A DNA stretch of 64,000 nucleotides from Bombyx mori (Eukaryota > Arthropoda > Insecta > Lepidoptera > Bombycidae), in contig NC_085108.1 in assembly GCF_030269925.1 (NCBI RefSeq), forward strand, positions 7,626,001-7,690,000. The letters run 5' to 3'. Below are positions 11,846 to 26,267 of this stretch, one piece after another. The translations under genes were made by a program, and so were the position numbers. A model generated the notes under the pieces. That model saw only the letters and a program-made list of their open reading frames with translations, was not told the DNA's origin and searched no databases. Position 1 is the first letter of the stretch. Every line of letters starts with the position of its first letter.

Positions 11846-12412
11846 ATACATTTCCTTGACGAAAATGGTCGCTATTTTTCGTAAGCATTTTTATACTATG
11901 GCCGCGACATTTCCTTGTGACCATCAGAGAATGGGACATTATTGCCTAATTTATATAATTAATATCCAATTGTAATTATTTCATTTATTTTGTATTTATA
12001 CAGTTGATAATAATATTTGTAAAGAAATGTTGTAATTTAAAGAAAATACTATTTATTGAGAATATGTTTTTATGTAAATGTTGTAGAGATAACTATTTTT
12101 GTCCATTGCCGATTGTAATGACCTCGATATACATTCAGACATTATCTTATCCTAATAGCTATTGCGTTAACATAACTTTTTTTTTTTTAAATAAACTTGT
12201 CATCAAATGTTAATTTTTTTTTGTATTTTTTTCTACTTTGCACTAGATAGGAGGAATATTTAATTTTATAGTAACTACATCTGATGCGAAATGGTTAGTT
12301 GGTCTCATAGATAGCAGAGCATGCATGAGATTCGATTCTAAATTGTATAGTATGACTAATGTTTCACTCTTCTAACCTTTAGTTTCATACGCCCGGTGTT
12401 CTTGTATTAAAC
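11846..12412. other. AT-rich DNA, no gene seen
   Basis: 11860-12210 belongs to inverted repeat 2. A 69-codon frame at 12004-12213 is Ile/Phe/Asn-rich and shifts between arms (extra bases near 38128), so it is not conserved as protein. 12214-12412 shows nothing recognisable. Confidence 0.5.
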
Positions 12413-12413
12413 G

Positions 12414-12600
12414 ATGCTTAGATGGGTGGACGAGCTCACGGCTCACCTGGTGTTAAGTGGTTACTGGAGTCCATAGACATCTAGAACGTAAATGCGCCAC
12501 CCGCATTGAGATATAAGTTCTAAGGTCTCAGTATAGTTGCAGATGTTCGAATCCCGCATGCAGGTACCGAGTTGTCCAATGGTATATGTACTAGCTAATG
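12414..12600 (-). mobile_element. Bm1-type SINE, rearranged
   Basis: Reverse body 12414-12540 joins directly to a tRNA-like B box ('GTTCGAATCCCGCATGCAGG') on the plus strand, so head and body are in the wrong relative orientation. Confidence 0.6.
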
Positions 12601-12730
12601 TTCACGGATTAGCTGTAGGATGAAGAAGTAAACATGGTGTAATAAAGATTTAGACTTGTTGCGAATAAGGTGTCTAAATGTCAATATTATTGTATTAACT
12701 ACCACTGATAGAGGATATTATTTATACTAG

Positions 12731-13140
12731 AGGTCCCGCAGTAGTCGAAATTCGACTATAATTAATTGGAATTGTAAGTTTGTACACTATTATGATTGTA
12801 TTTTATACTTCTATAATCACCAAATTTCGCCAAGACTACACTATAAAAAATATTAACAAAGGCAAACAATATTTAATCTATTCTCAATTTGACAACAGAC
12901 GCCAGGAACAAAAGTTTGACAATAAATAGTATGCATGCGTGTGTGCGTCAAATACATGGTATGTAGTGTGTGTAATGTTTTCTTTATTGATTTAATGTAT
13001 CTTTTATGCATTATTTAAAAAAAATATTAGCATTGTGCACTTCTCTGTATTCTCTATAAGTGTGGAAAATTTCATACTCCTCCGTCCGCGCAATTTTCGT
13101 AAAAAGGGATACAAAGTTTTTGCTTCACGTATTAATATAC
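12731..13140 (-). repeat. About 400-bp interspersed repeat, copy 3 of 3
   Basis: Reverse copy of 8053-8450, with 'cagtagtcgaaattcgac' at one end and 'tttgcttcacgtattaata' at the other. Confidence 0.7.
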
Positions 13141-13457
13141 AGATTTTATCTTTCAAGTCTCTAAAACAAAATTAGCATCCACAGCAAATTCAGATTCGTC
13201 TTCTTGTCATTGTGACGAATTCAAATAGAATTGATCCTTGCAAAAAAATTGTCATATATGTAAACGAATTTTCCTACCAACCGTGTTCATAGAGAAATCT
13301 ATTAGCATTTATTTTTCAATTGTTAAAATACGTCTTCTCAAATGTTGAGTGGAGTTGGAACCGGTTCTGTTAAGTTAATATTACAACGATATATCGAAGG
13401 TTTTGAATATTTCGCGTTTTAATTGTACCTAATTTTTCATTTGTGGATAAAATTCTG

Positions 13458-13465
13458 TATAAAAA
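13458..13465 (+). promoter_or_regulatory. TATA box (TATAAAAA) of the 13520-16483 gene
   Basis: 62 bp before the start codon at 13520. The 300 bp upstream of it hold no other feature I recognise. Confidence 0.65.
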
Positions 13466-13519
13466 TGGGTGTTTTCATTCACCGTCACTCGTTGAGTTGG
13501 TACGAGGTTACTAAACATA

Positions 13520-16483
<2,964 letters not shown>

Positions 16484-16617
16484 AACAGAGTATGAGCATG
16501 AAAATTGACGACCGCTGAGAAGATTCTGGAATTGTTGTTTAATAAAAATCTTTATTTTACAATCATTACTGTTTTGGTAATTTACCCACAATTCGTTTGT
16601 TATTATTCATTGTACAT

Positions 16618-16857
16618 TTTTTATTGCTCAGATGTGTGGACGAGCTCGCAGCCCACCTGGTGTTAAGTGGTTACTGGAGCCCATAGACATCTACAACGTA
16701 AATGCGCCACCCATTTTGAGATAAGCTCTAAGGTCTCAGTGTAGTTACAACAGCTGCCCCACCCTTCAAACCGAAACGCATTACTGCTTCACGGCAGAAA
16801 TAGGCGGGGTGTTGGTACCTACCCGTGCGGATTCACAAGAGGTCGTACCACCGGTAA
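16618..16857 (-). mobile_element. Bm1-type SINE
   Basis: Reverse body lying between the poly(A) region of 13520-16483 and the inner edge of inverted repeat 1. Confidence 0.9.
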
Positions 16858-17504
16858 AAACCTAGCTTGCTGGCGCTTTGCTGAAGGCTTATGACCACCA
16901 GCATTATCTACCATCATTATCCTTCCAATTAGTGAAAGCAGAGGGAGTTTCATCAGATGAGAAGCACGCGAGGTTTACGTCATAAAACAGCAACAACTGC
17001 GCTTATGACTGATTTATTTAAGGTTGTATTTGTAATTGCCAAAATGTGATTTGTATGAAAGTTTTTTTTTGGGAAATACACGTGATTTATCAGCATCTGT
17101 GGTGTTCAGGACGGAGTGGGACTGGGTTTCGCCGGCGCTTAACATCGAATTGGTTTTATAATTTATTGCCTTTAATGATACATTTCAATAAATTCGGTAA
17201 GTCCGTTTCTCGTTCAGCCATGTGTCTGCGGTCAGGGAATTGCTGCAAACAGAAATTACAGTTAATCATTATATCAGTTACAATACGGATTTTACGTTTT
17301 TATGATTGGCCAGTTTTTTTTTTATCTGCCTATCAGCCATTAGCCAAGTGGGACTATTCTGGCTGTAACATTACTTGTGGGTAACTAATTATATGCCTTT
17401 GTAGGGTCCTGGAGTTCTTTAAACACATTGCCGGAAAAGACGGTCACAATCTCAAACAATTGATGGTGACAGCCAAGATAGAGGGTAAATGACTCAAAGG
17501 AGAC

Positions 17505-17830
17505 TCATCATCGTCATCATCATCATCAGCCTTTATTTGCCCACAGCTGGACATAGGCCTTCCCCAATGCGTTCCACAGAATGCGGTCTTCCGCCTGCCG
17601 CATCCAACGACTTCCCGCCGTGCGCACTAAGCCGTCCGTCCACCTGGTTGGAGGGCGCCCCACGCTCCTTGTACCTATCCATCAAATTCGATCTTCTCTG
17701 AACATCATGTTCCACGACGTCTATCACGAAGCCAAGGATTGTAGCAGATTGAGGGGAAAAGAGCGTGGGAGTCACGACCTTCAGCGTTGAGGAAAGCAAG
17801 GCGAGGACGAGGAGGACTGGCTGAGCTCAC
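17505..17830 (-). mobile_element. RTE-like LINE 3' scrap
   Basis: 'cccacagctggacataggcc' followed by 'gcggtcttccgcctgccgca' is a standard lepidopteran LINE-tail phrase. An (ATC)n run precedes it. Confidence 0.55.
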
Positions 17831-18025
17831 GGAGGTTAATTAACATCACGATATTTCCCTATCGAGTTGAAAGCTAAAACAGTTTATTTGAATACCCTTT
17901 GTTCAATAACGTTCATTCATTTAGATCACCTCGTATTCATGCAGGTTTCGGTAAATGAAACATTAAGTAATAGTAATGGGAACCCGTAAAGCAAATTACT
18001 TATTTAGGGCAGCTTTTTAGTATTT

Positions 18026-18440
18026 TTTATTGCCCTAGTAGCTTATGGTGGTTACCGTCGCCCATGGACTTCAGCAATGCCTGGAGCAGAGTCAAGCCGC
18101 TGCCTACTGTTAAGTACTCTCCACAAGCCTTGTTTGAAGAAGGACGTGTCATAGCGCTCGGGAAACACCGTGAAGGGGAGCTCGTGCCAAAGCCGGATGG
18201 TACGTAGCAAAAAAGATCTCTGGAAACGCACTGTGGATGAACGCAGTGGCTCCAGGTGGTATGGATGAACTCTACTCCGGTGGCGGGCGGTGCGATAGTA
18301 AAAAGGAGATGATAGCATCATCTCAAATAATTCCTCAGAGCACTCCCCGTGGAACATACGGTACAAAATACAGAGAGAATTGAAGTCCCTCCGCAGACCC
18401 AGGGGTTCCAAACGATCCGTGAGAACGGGATTGTAGTTGG
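18026..18440 (-). mobile_element. CR1/Jockey-like LINE, end of ORF2
   Basis: Reverse strand reads NPVLTDRLEPLGLRRDF, then RMFHGECSEELFEM and a C-terminal GLWRVLNSRQRL. The left arm lacks it, so it landed after the duplication. Upstream host sequence stays open in the same frame and makes a misleading 180-codon chimera. Confidence 0.75.
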
Positions 18441-18618
18441 TAGATTCTACAAGGTTGGTACCGCCAATTAGTGAGAGGGCCTCTTTTAGAAATGTAGGGT
18501 GGATGGTGGATCCGGCTCGTGAAGGTTTAGTGTATGTACAAAGTGAGCAAACTTCTTCATTGTTGCAGTACCAATTTGAACCCTGACATCGCATCTTTTG
18601 ATACGAGAACTTCGGATG

Positions 18619-20602
18619 TCACGTTAGACCGCGGGTTATTGGGCATGTTCGCGCGTACATACCTTCGAATATGCAGTGCGAAGGCGGTATCCATTGGGCA
18701 CATCCCGCGTCGGCAGCCGGCATGCACACCTGATTATATTAAACAAACAATTAACAAGAATTTTTTTCCCTACCTATGCTGATGGCCTTGAGAGGCTATT
18801 TTATCATCACCCTAACGTGTAGGTGAGCTCACGGGGCTCAAACCGGAGTGTTGCTACCACTGGCCCTAGCAAGAGCAGTGCTTCGCAGAATCTACCACCG
18901 GATCGGAAACGTGATCCACTGAGAATATCCGACGAGAAACTCAGTGGGCTGTGTCTATGGGTTAATTCGCTCGTCGAGCCCTTCGTCGCAAGCGACGGGT
19001 TCGACGAGGACGGTAACCGGTGACAAAAACGAAATTATTTAACTAAACATACACTGTCTTCGGTTCTCGCGTGTCGTGAACATTAATAAAACATCGTCAT
19101 TATATTATTTCTAGCAAAATGAGAAGGCATAGTGAAGAGTATAAGATCAATCTTATAATCTTGTACTGTAATCTTATAATCTTGTACTTTTGTATAAGAA
19201 AAAAAATCACATTAAAAAAAAAACCCTTTTCACGTGTTTACTTAACACAATGCTTTTTTAAGTTTTTCAAAATTTAAATTATATTTTTAATTTGATTAAC
19301 CCTTTGATCGCTGTGTAGGTCACCAGTGCCCTACGTGACGCACTGAATTCACTATGTCGATTACTGTTAATGTATACTAGATGATGACCGAACTTTGCAC
19401 GGTTTTTTTTTGATAACGCCATCTTGTTGTGTCTTTAAAGCGGTTAGTTGCCCTCAATTAAGAAAAATAGTATTATTATTCGCCCATAGATGTCGGAAAG
19501 AGTTGATTATTGAAAACACGAATAAAACAACATTTTCTGAAAATAAATCGTAGCTATATCGATTTATCGCCCCCGAAATCCCTTGTGTACTCAATTTTAT
19601 GAAAATCGTTGGAGCCGTTTCCGAGATTCAGATTATATACATACAGTCAAAATCTGTTATAACGACATCGAAGGGACTGCTCATATTCAGTCGTAAAAAC
19701 CGATAGTCGTAACAACCGGTGATGTTTAATGTGTATCGTGCAAGTACAAATAAATCGATAGGGAATTATTGGAAAAATATATTTACATAATACGCGATTT
19801 TTCTTCAATATTAATTTGATTTCTTTTTCTTTGCGAGATTTTGAAAGTTTCACGAATAACTCCACAAAGTTTTGGTGCGTCTTGTGTATAGATAAGTGAC
19901 AAACTAACTGAAGAGATATGAAGAAGTGGGCTTTGACTACCGCATGCACGTGTTTTGTTTCTCAGAATTAGAAAAGACCCTACACTAAACTAAATCCTAT
20001 TGTTTTCTTTCCTGATTTTAAAAGCCATTGAAGACAAATGTGGATACCTATTAAAATTGTTTACAATACAGCTTAGCCGGTCGTTCTAACAGATCTAATT
20101 CTCCGAAATATTAGTTAAATGTGGTCGTTTTATGAGGTATGTCGTTATTACCAATGTCGTAGAAAGCAATATTTTTAATAAGGCGGTCATATGGCATTCA
20201 GCCGGGACCTTGGTTCTTGGTTATTATAACCGGCATGTCGTATTAAACGATGTCGCAGTAAACGGTTTTGACTGTATATATTAATATACAAGAATTGCTC
20301 GTTTAAAGGTATAAGATTTAGTCTTTTACGTATCTTCGAAATAAATTCATTCTCAGTATCTTTGGATTCGTCTTTCCCAACGTCTACTAGATACTCCGGT
20401 GCCTTATCGAATATAACAGAACTCGACATAATTACTTCAGTGCGCCGTGTAGGGCACATAGGTGACCTACACGGCAGTCAGAGGGTTCTTCTTCTGGTCT
20501 CTACCTTACCACCTTACTAGGTGGGGTCGGCAACACGAATCATTTTATTCCATTCTCTTCTATCAGCCGTCATCTCAACACTCGCATCTCAACCTCTGCC
20601 TG

Positions 20603-20645
<43 letters not shown>

Positions 20646-22167
20646 GTAAGTCATTTAAAATGAAAATCATTTATGGTAGACCATATTAAGAGAATTCCAA
20701 CACAACTTCGACGAGCACGAATTTAACACATCCCAAACGCAACACAACAAAACTGGAAACGACTTGTTAAATGGATACGAGGACGAACAGGATGGGGTAG
20801 AAGCAATCAGAACTTACCAGATGAACGGGATTCAAGTTGTAACCGAGAGGGCACATGCGCCTGAACATTCCCTTAGGGGTGCACACGTAGTAATATCTGC
20901 AGTCGGCTGGGTCTGGCATGTTATACATCTTGGTCGTTCCAATAGGACAGATAGGAACCGGGGGGTCGCACGTCGGGTCCTTTCCACCGTATCTGGTTAA
21001 GGCACCATCGTTATCTTCGCCCTCGTTCGCGTAATCTTCCCGTTCAGACTTTCCTTTTGCCGTAGATGCGGGATCTTTGACATTATCTGATGGATGTTCT
21101 TCTTCTTGCCTAGGAGGCACCACATTTTTATTGTCCGTGGAAGGTACCTCTTGTCTCGCCGATGAATCGTGGTGTTCAGTTGGAGTGGATCCCTGTCTCC
21201 GAGATAAGTCCATTTTCAATGGTACAGCTTCTAATTTACCATCCTCAATTGAATTCACCGATGAAGTAAGTCTCGTGGACGAGCTGCCGGTCATTTTAAT
21301 GCCTATGCTCATCCCTTGGGCAAGTGCGTTGCTCATATCGTTTTCGGACATGCCATTTTTGGGCCTATTGTGACAATCCTGGCAGTCAACGAACCAACCA
21401 CCCCAGGATTTATCCGTTTTTGATGAACAGATGTACATGAAGTACGAACAGAGACTCTTCACAGCTTTCTCTATGATCGACATGACAATACGCAAGGTAG
21501 TGCGCACTATTGAGTGACTTTTTATCCATTTTATGATGGTAGCCCCTATAGTCTTCGAGATGGTAATGGCTCTGTTGAGCACGCCGCCGAAACACCATTT
21601 GTTTGACTGAATGTCGAGGAAATGGTTTTTGATGATTCGATATTTCGTTGATTCGCATCTCTGGAAGATTATTACCGTTTAATTACTAAAGATTAGGATT
21701 AGGTATCAATATTTTCTGAAGACGTTTTAATACAGGAGTTTATGACAAAACTAATCTTTAAAAAGATATTATTATTATTATATATTTTTTTATCGCTGAG
21801 ATGAACGAACGATCTCACAGCCCACCTGGTGTTATGTGGTTACTGGAGCCCATAGAAATCTACAACGTAAATGCGCCACCCACCTTGAGATATAAGTTCT
21901 AAGGTCTCAAGTATAGTTACAGATATTGGATAGAGATATTATTAGAGATATTATAAATTAGAGATATTATACTAACCAAAGTGTTCGGGTTGAACTTGTA
22001 CCCGTTCTGACAAGCCATTTCGCGCATCACGGAGTTGTTACATTTAAAATATCTGCGGGTGTCGTACGGATGCGGCATGGGATCCGCCTGTTGGCATGTT
22101 GATCCGAATCCATTTCCCTTACCAAGATTCTGCGTGGAAGCAAGATGGCAGGCCAGAACCAAGAGAC
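18619..22167 (-). CDS. Peritrophin-like chitin-binding protein, copy 2 (two CBM14 domains)
   Basis: Exons: 22167-21977 (partial; first exon not located), 21660-20818, 18729-18619; all visible junctions are GT..AG and phase 0. The first exon starts with a hydrophobic stretch (GLLVLACHLAST, likely signal peptide) and a CBM14-like domain with Cys spacing x17, x9, x12; the usual Cys2 (Thr here) and Cys6 are missing, a pair known to bond together. The 281-codon middle exon has an Ile-rich amphipathic part, an acidic linker, then a complete CBM14 domain (x15, x5, x9, x12, x7) whose last two Cys come from the final exon. It stops at TGA 18621-18619, where copy 1 reads on. A Helitron piece and a maT transposon sit directly upstream, which may hide the promoter. 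Role: chitin binding in peritrophic matrix or cuticle. Confidence 0.75.
18778..19030 (-). mobile_element. LINE 3'-end fragment shared with left arm
   Basis: Reverse counterpart of 1562-1795, inside the last intron of peritrophin copy 2. Confidence 0.65.
19299..20490. mobile_element. piggyBac-like MITE with nested insertions
   Basis: Ends match those of 1030-1278 ('ccctttgatcgctgtgtagg' and, reversed, the same near 20480). The interior carries a Helitron-like piece (19374-19640) and the pogo-type element 19644-20274. A 90-codon reverse frame at 20187-20459 runs through the pogo end into the older element, so it is not a gene. Confidence 0.4.
19644..20274. mobile_element. pogo/Tigger-like MITE
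   Basis: Terminal inverted repeats CAGTCAAAA...GACATCG at both ends with TA on either side (19642-19643 and 20275-20276). No transposase reading frame. Confidence 0.7.
20603..20640. repeat. (GA)n microsatellite
   Basis: About 19 GA units. The left arm has only a few units at 932-942. Confidence 0.95.
21786..21925 (-). mobile_element. Bm1-type SINE, partial
   Basis: Reverse body cut off after 'ggtctcaagtatagttac', between the first two visible exons of peritrophin copy 2. Confidence 0.85.
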
Positions 22168-22334
22168 CTGGTATGAAATGAGTTATGCTATTAGCACCCA
22201 ATACACATACAAAAAAATAAAACTTAATTACAGAAAATTCCAAGTGAAATTTAATAGATGGTTTTTTATTTTGCTTCTGCGAATCCATGCTGGTTGTTTG
22301 CTAAAGCCTCCTCGAGTATAAAATAAACTTAAAA

Positions 22335-22544
22335 CAAACAAAAGGAATCCATCTGACGGGAGGGACATCAAAGGAAAAACAAAATTGGTATTTTTATTTA
22401 ATTCGGAGCATTTTGATATTTATCTACCTTTTAAACCTTCTCTGGACTTCCGCAAATAATTCAAGACCAAAATTAGCCAAATCGGTCCAACCGTTCTCGA
22501 GTTTTGGCGAGACTAACGAACAGCAATTCATTTTTATATATAAC
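22335..22544 (-). mobile_element. Helitron fragment
   Basis: Reverse of 7831-7940 ('aaatcggtccaaccgttctc'). It was the landing site of the maT element, which duplicated TA at 22545. Confidence 0.65.
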
Positions 22545-22546
22545 TA

Positions 22547-23800
22547 GTCAGGTCATAAGTATTGTCACACAGTAAAAACTTTTCTTTTAGAATGCTGGCC
22601 ACAAAAAAGTTTATTGAATTCGAATTTAGAATTGTTCATGAAAATAAAAATGTATACTTTTAGAATTTTCACTCATTTTTAAATAAGGAGTGGACGCTTA
22701 AAGAAGACCGTGTTGCAGTTATTGCGTTGCATCGTTGCGGTTACGCGCCAATTCAAATTTTTAACATACTGAAAATTTTGAATATATCCAAAAGATTCGT
22801 TTATCCTACCATCAAACGATACAATGAAGACTCTAGTGTAGATGACGGGTCAAGAAGTGGTTGCCCTCGGTCTGTTAGGACTCCAGCAGTGATAAAAGCT
22901 GTGAATCCCAAACGTAAGCAGAAACTGTTGGCCCTTCAGATGGGGTTAAGCAGAACCACGGTGAAAAGGGTGTTAAATGAAGACTTAGGGCTTCGGGCAT
23001 ATCGAAGAAAAACAGGACATCGTTTGAATGCTCTAATGCTCGTCTAATGGACCTGAGACTGAAGAGATGCCGCGCTTTGTTGAAGCGGTACGCGGGAAAA
23101 AAAAATTTTACCATAGAAGAGAGCTACAACAAACAAAATGATAAGGTGTACGCACACAGTAGTGAAGAAGCGAGCAACCGTATTCCGCGTGTCCAACGAG
23201 GTCCATCCTCGCTCATGGTATGGTTGGGAGTTCCTTATTGGGGCTTAACAGAGGTACATTTTTGTGAGAAAGGTGTAAAAACGAATGCAGTTGTGTATCA
23301 AAATACAGTCCTGACGAACCTTGTGGAACCTGTTTCTCATACCATGTTCAATAACAGGCACTGGGTATTCCAACAAGATTCGGCGCCAGCTCATAGAGCG
23401 AAGAGCACACAAGACTGGCTGGCGGCGCGTGAAATCGACTTCATCCGGCACGAAGACTGGCCCTCCTCCAGTCCAGATTTGAATCCGTTAGATTACAAGA
23501 TATGGCAACACTTGGAGGAAAAGGCGTGCTCAAAGCCTCATCCCAATTTGGAGTCACTCAAGACATCCTTGATTAAGGCAGCCGCCGATATTGACACGGA
23601 CCTCGTTCGTGCTGCGATAGACGACTGGCCGCGCAGATTGAAGGCCTGTATTCAAAATCACGGAGGTCATTTTGAATAAACTTTAGTGTCATAAGAATCT
23701 ATGTTTTGTTAAGTTCATTTTGGTATATGAATGGTTATATAATGAATAAACTTGTTTCAATTATTTTACATTAAACATGTGACAGAATTTATGACCTGAC
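22547..23800 (+). mobile_element. maT-type (DD37D) mariner-like transposon, 1254 bp
   Basis: Inverted ends GTCAGGTCATAA (22547) and its complement (ending 23800), each flanked by TA (22545-22546, 23801-23802). The transposase is broken. A helix-turn-helix part is at 22727-23040 and the catalytic part at 23047-23679. The frames are thrown off by an extra 8-bp 'ctaatgct' unit near 23032-23046. The last two catalytic Asp are in QQDSAPAHRA and SPDLNPLD, 37 residues apart, which fits the maT family. The segment that should hold the first catalytic Asp is missing: 'GKKNFTIEE' joins directly. The copy cannot move itself. Confidence 0.85.
22727..23679 (+). pseudogene. maT transposase pseudogene
   Basis: The N-terminal part has a paired-like helix-turn-helix with GLSRTTVKRVLNEDLG. 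The C-terminal part has the DD37D core with WPSSSPDLNPLDYKIW. It is interrupted by the frameshift near 23040 and lacks the first Asp motif. Expected length for the family is about 350 codons. Confidence 0.85.
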
Positions 23801-23802
23801 TA

Positions 23803-25228
23803 GGTATAGATAATCTAAATTTCATAAATCAATTCTTACGATAAATAAGAACTTAGATTTAGAAATTGCGCAATATAGACGAATCGAATCAGTCCAGATT
23901 TTGTAGTGGAGTTTCATGTATCTCGATGTTTAGACAAAATGTTTTTTTGCACGGATAGAAAGGAGTTTAACTATTATGAAGTGAATCTTGAAAAGTACGT
24001 GTCTCCTAAAAAAAATTATATTCTTCAGATCCAGCATAGATCGAGAATAGAAGAAATACGGGACAAGTCTGAATAGCGCTTACAAAAATTAAGATAAGCT
24101 TGCACAAAAAAGTCCGAGCCATATATTTGGGACTGTCGGTCTTCCGACCAATGACACAATATCGGTCGAAGAGCTTTCTATTATATCATACATCTTCTTA
24201 ATGGTCTTCTCATATTCTTCCTCATTCCTCGTGAGCGGATCTGAGCACTTTTATAGCTTCGTTGTTTTATTTTACTGTTTTTCAAGGTTTTTTCGTTTTT
24301 GGATTACAAGTCAAAATCAATATCGTATGGAGGTTCAAAATGTTGAAGGTATCCCTCTGGGTTGGCTATTCCGCTAGTTAGAAATCAGCGTAGATCGTTC
24401 AGCCCATTATTCCGTCACCTGGCTTATCATCGGTAATAACAACACGCAAAGCCAGAGAGAATGCGTGGTCACAAAATTCTGCATTGCACAGGTCCGAAAT
24501 CCTGATTACGGGATTATATTTATGATCAATCCTCGGTCTTAAGAACTAGTGTCGTGGAGTTTGAATATATATATTTCTTCTATTCTCGTTACCAGCATCC
24601 ACAACATGGAAATACAGCTTAAGCCGTGTGTGGTATTTTTAATCTATACTAATCTAAAAATCTACAGTGGTTTTTACGGATGTTCCGTTATAACTACTGA
24701 ACCATACATCCGATTGACTTGAAACTTGGTATCCATGTAGAATATACATGTACTTAATGGATAGGCTAATATTTATATGAGTGTTGGACTTCTTAATAAT
24801 AATCACAATAAATAATAATGTTAATTTTAAATGCCCAGCGAAGTAGGCGAGTACGGCTAGTTATATTATATTGTTATTATAAATCAGGCTTAAATTTTCT
24901 TACCCAATGTCCAAACGGGAAACATTGTTGATGAGTGCAGAAAAGCACAGTGAGTCTGATTTCCTCTTGATTCACCGAGTATTTATGGTGAAAAAAAAAA
25001 CAATCTTAATTAACGTAATGGATTCGGTACGATAATTAGTCGGTCCCTTAATTGTGTGACAAATCAGTGCACATTTTGTTTTTAATTGCTCGTTTAGCTT
25101 TATTTGCGTGTGTTGATAATGTCATATATCGGTGATGGAGGTAATTACGAGGTAGCACGGAGGCACAACCATCCTCCAGGGTATGCGTTTTAGGACGGCG
25201 GAGTCCCACCACTAAATAAATAAATAAA
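23803..25228. other. Gene-free AT-rich stretch with a small Helitron-like element
   Basis: 24645-24865 starts 'tctatactaatctaaaaatc' and ends 'gagtacggCTAG' before T, the boundaries of a short non-autonomous Helitron. The remainder shows no domain-bearing frame. Confidence 0.5.
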
Positions 25229-25443
25229 TATTTACTAACAATCACGCCACGTCAACTGGTCCCGTGCTAAGTTCGTAAAGAACTTGTGTTACAGGTACCA
25301 GATAACGGAAATAAATGTAAGTTTCATCCATAACCTTGTAAAGACATTTTGTATTTATCATACAAATATCTTCCCTTGGTGGGATTCGAACCCGCGACCC
25401 CCTTGTGCAGTGACCATGTCGCTTACCACTACACCAGACGGCC
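25229..25443 (-). mobile_element. Second SINE family, tRNA-headed
   Basis: Reverse strand starts with a tRNA-like head (A box 'TGTAGTGGTAAGC', B box 'GGGTTCGAATCCC') and ends 'ggcgtgattgttagtaaat'. A second copy is at 44161-44395. Not Bm1. Confidence 0.75.
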
Positions 25444-25790
25444 GTTAAACTGGGGTCGCGACGAGGATATGGTCGTGCACACCCTTTGCCCTGTGTGATT
25501 GAGGTAGCGCCGTGTTCTCTTTTCGCAAATAGGACCGTCGTGGCTACAATGCTTGGCGAGTTCTGGAAGGCGATGCTCAACTTCTGCGGCGGAATGGGAG
25601 AGGGAGAGCTCATACCTCTCCGCACCGATCCATCGCGTCGAGCCGGGGGCTAGAGAGCTCTCGCTCGCTCCGGCTCCTATGCGCGGTGATCTCCCCCCTG
25701 GGCGACCTGAGGGGGTGGACAGCGTATCGCGCTACAGGATTGCTTACTTATTAACAAGGCATTTATTACTTTAAAAGCGATCCAATCGTC
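25444..25790. other. GC-richer stretch left of the LTR element
   Basis: Short overlapping frames only, no recognised domain. Its last bases CGTC are the target duplication of the LTR element. Confidence 0.4.
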
Positions 25791-26077
25791 TGTAAAACTC
25801 CACTTCCAACAGTCAGGAAATAATACACAGATTGCAGTAGTTTACTTAATTCTGTATTGCTTTATTTGAAACTCCACTTTTACAATCTTTAGACATCTGC
25901 TCACTACCGAATACACTGATTTCTCCTCTCGTTTCTCAGACTACCGCCTTTTTTATTATCTCACAACCCCACCACTGGCATTGCTACCACCAACAGTGTT
26001 GCTATTTGGCAATACAAAAATTGCCTTAACTTTAACATGACCAATTTTATTTTAATTATTTTACAACAAACCTTACA
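25791..26077 (-). repeat. Long terminal repeat (3' LTR relative to gag)
   Basis: TGTAAAACTCCACTTCC to AACAAACCTTACA on the plus strand; preceded by CGTC. Confidence 0.95.
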
Positions 26078-26267
26078 TTCGACCGTCCTGACACCATGTA
26101 TGTCCCCATACATGACCCAGGTGGTAACCTTACATTAGGCCAATATTAGTCGTCAGCGTAACAGCGTTAACAGTAAATTACAAAAAAAAAAGAGGCACTT
26201 AACATTTTTTCATTTAAGTGAAACAAAATACTCCTTAAAAGTTATACATATCAAAATTTCTTCGAAA

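Larger units (their letters stand above)
8956..12210. repeat. Inverted repeat 2, left arm (pairs with 38058-41086)
   Basis: Reverse complement of 38058-41086 over essentially its full length, from 'agtgcctgccaccgtgaagg' (8956 and 41086) to 'aacttgtcatcaaatg' (12200 and 38070). It carries the same small gene in the same relative place. Several SINEs are shared by both arms, so they predate the duplication. The 9138-9566 repeat is only here. Confidence 0.9.
16901..21316. repeat. Inverted repeat 1, right arm (pairs with 1-3092)
   Basis: See the left arm. It is longer because of insertions not shared with the left arm: an RTE-type scrap (17505-17830), a LINE (18026-18440) and a nested DNA-transposon block (19299-20490). 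Confidence 0.85.

Noticed and set aside
12004..12213. 69-codon Cys/Ile-rich frame
   Set aside because: Frame is not kept in the other arm of inverted repeat 2.
18052..18594. 180-codon minus-strand frame
   Set aside because: Chimera of duplicated host sequence and a LINE ORF2 end; the LINE part is absent from the other arm.
20187..20459. 90-codon minus-strand frame
   Set aside because: Crosses the boundary of a pogo-type MITE into an older element; no domain and not kept in the other arm.
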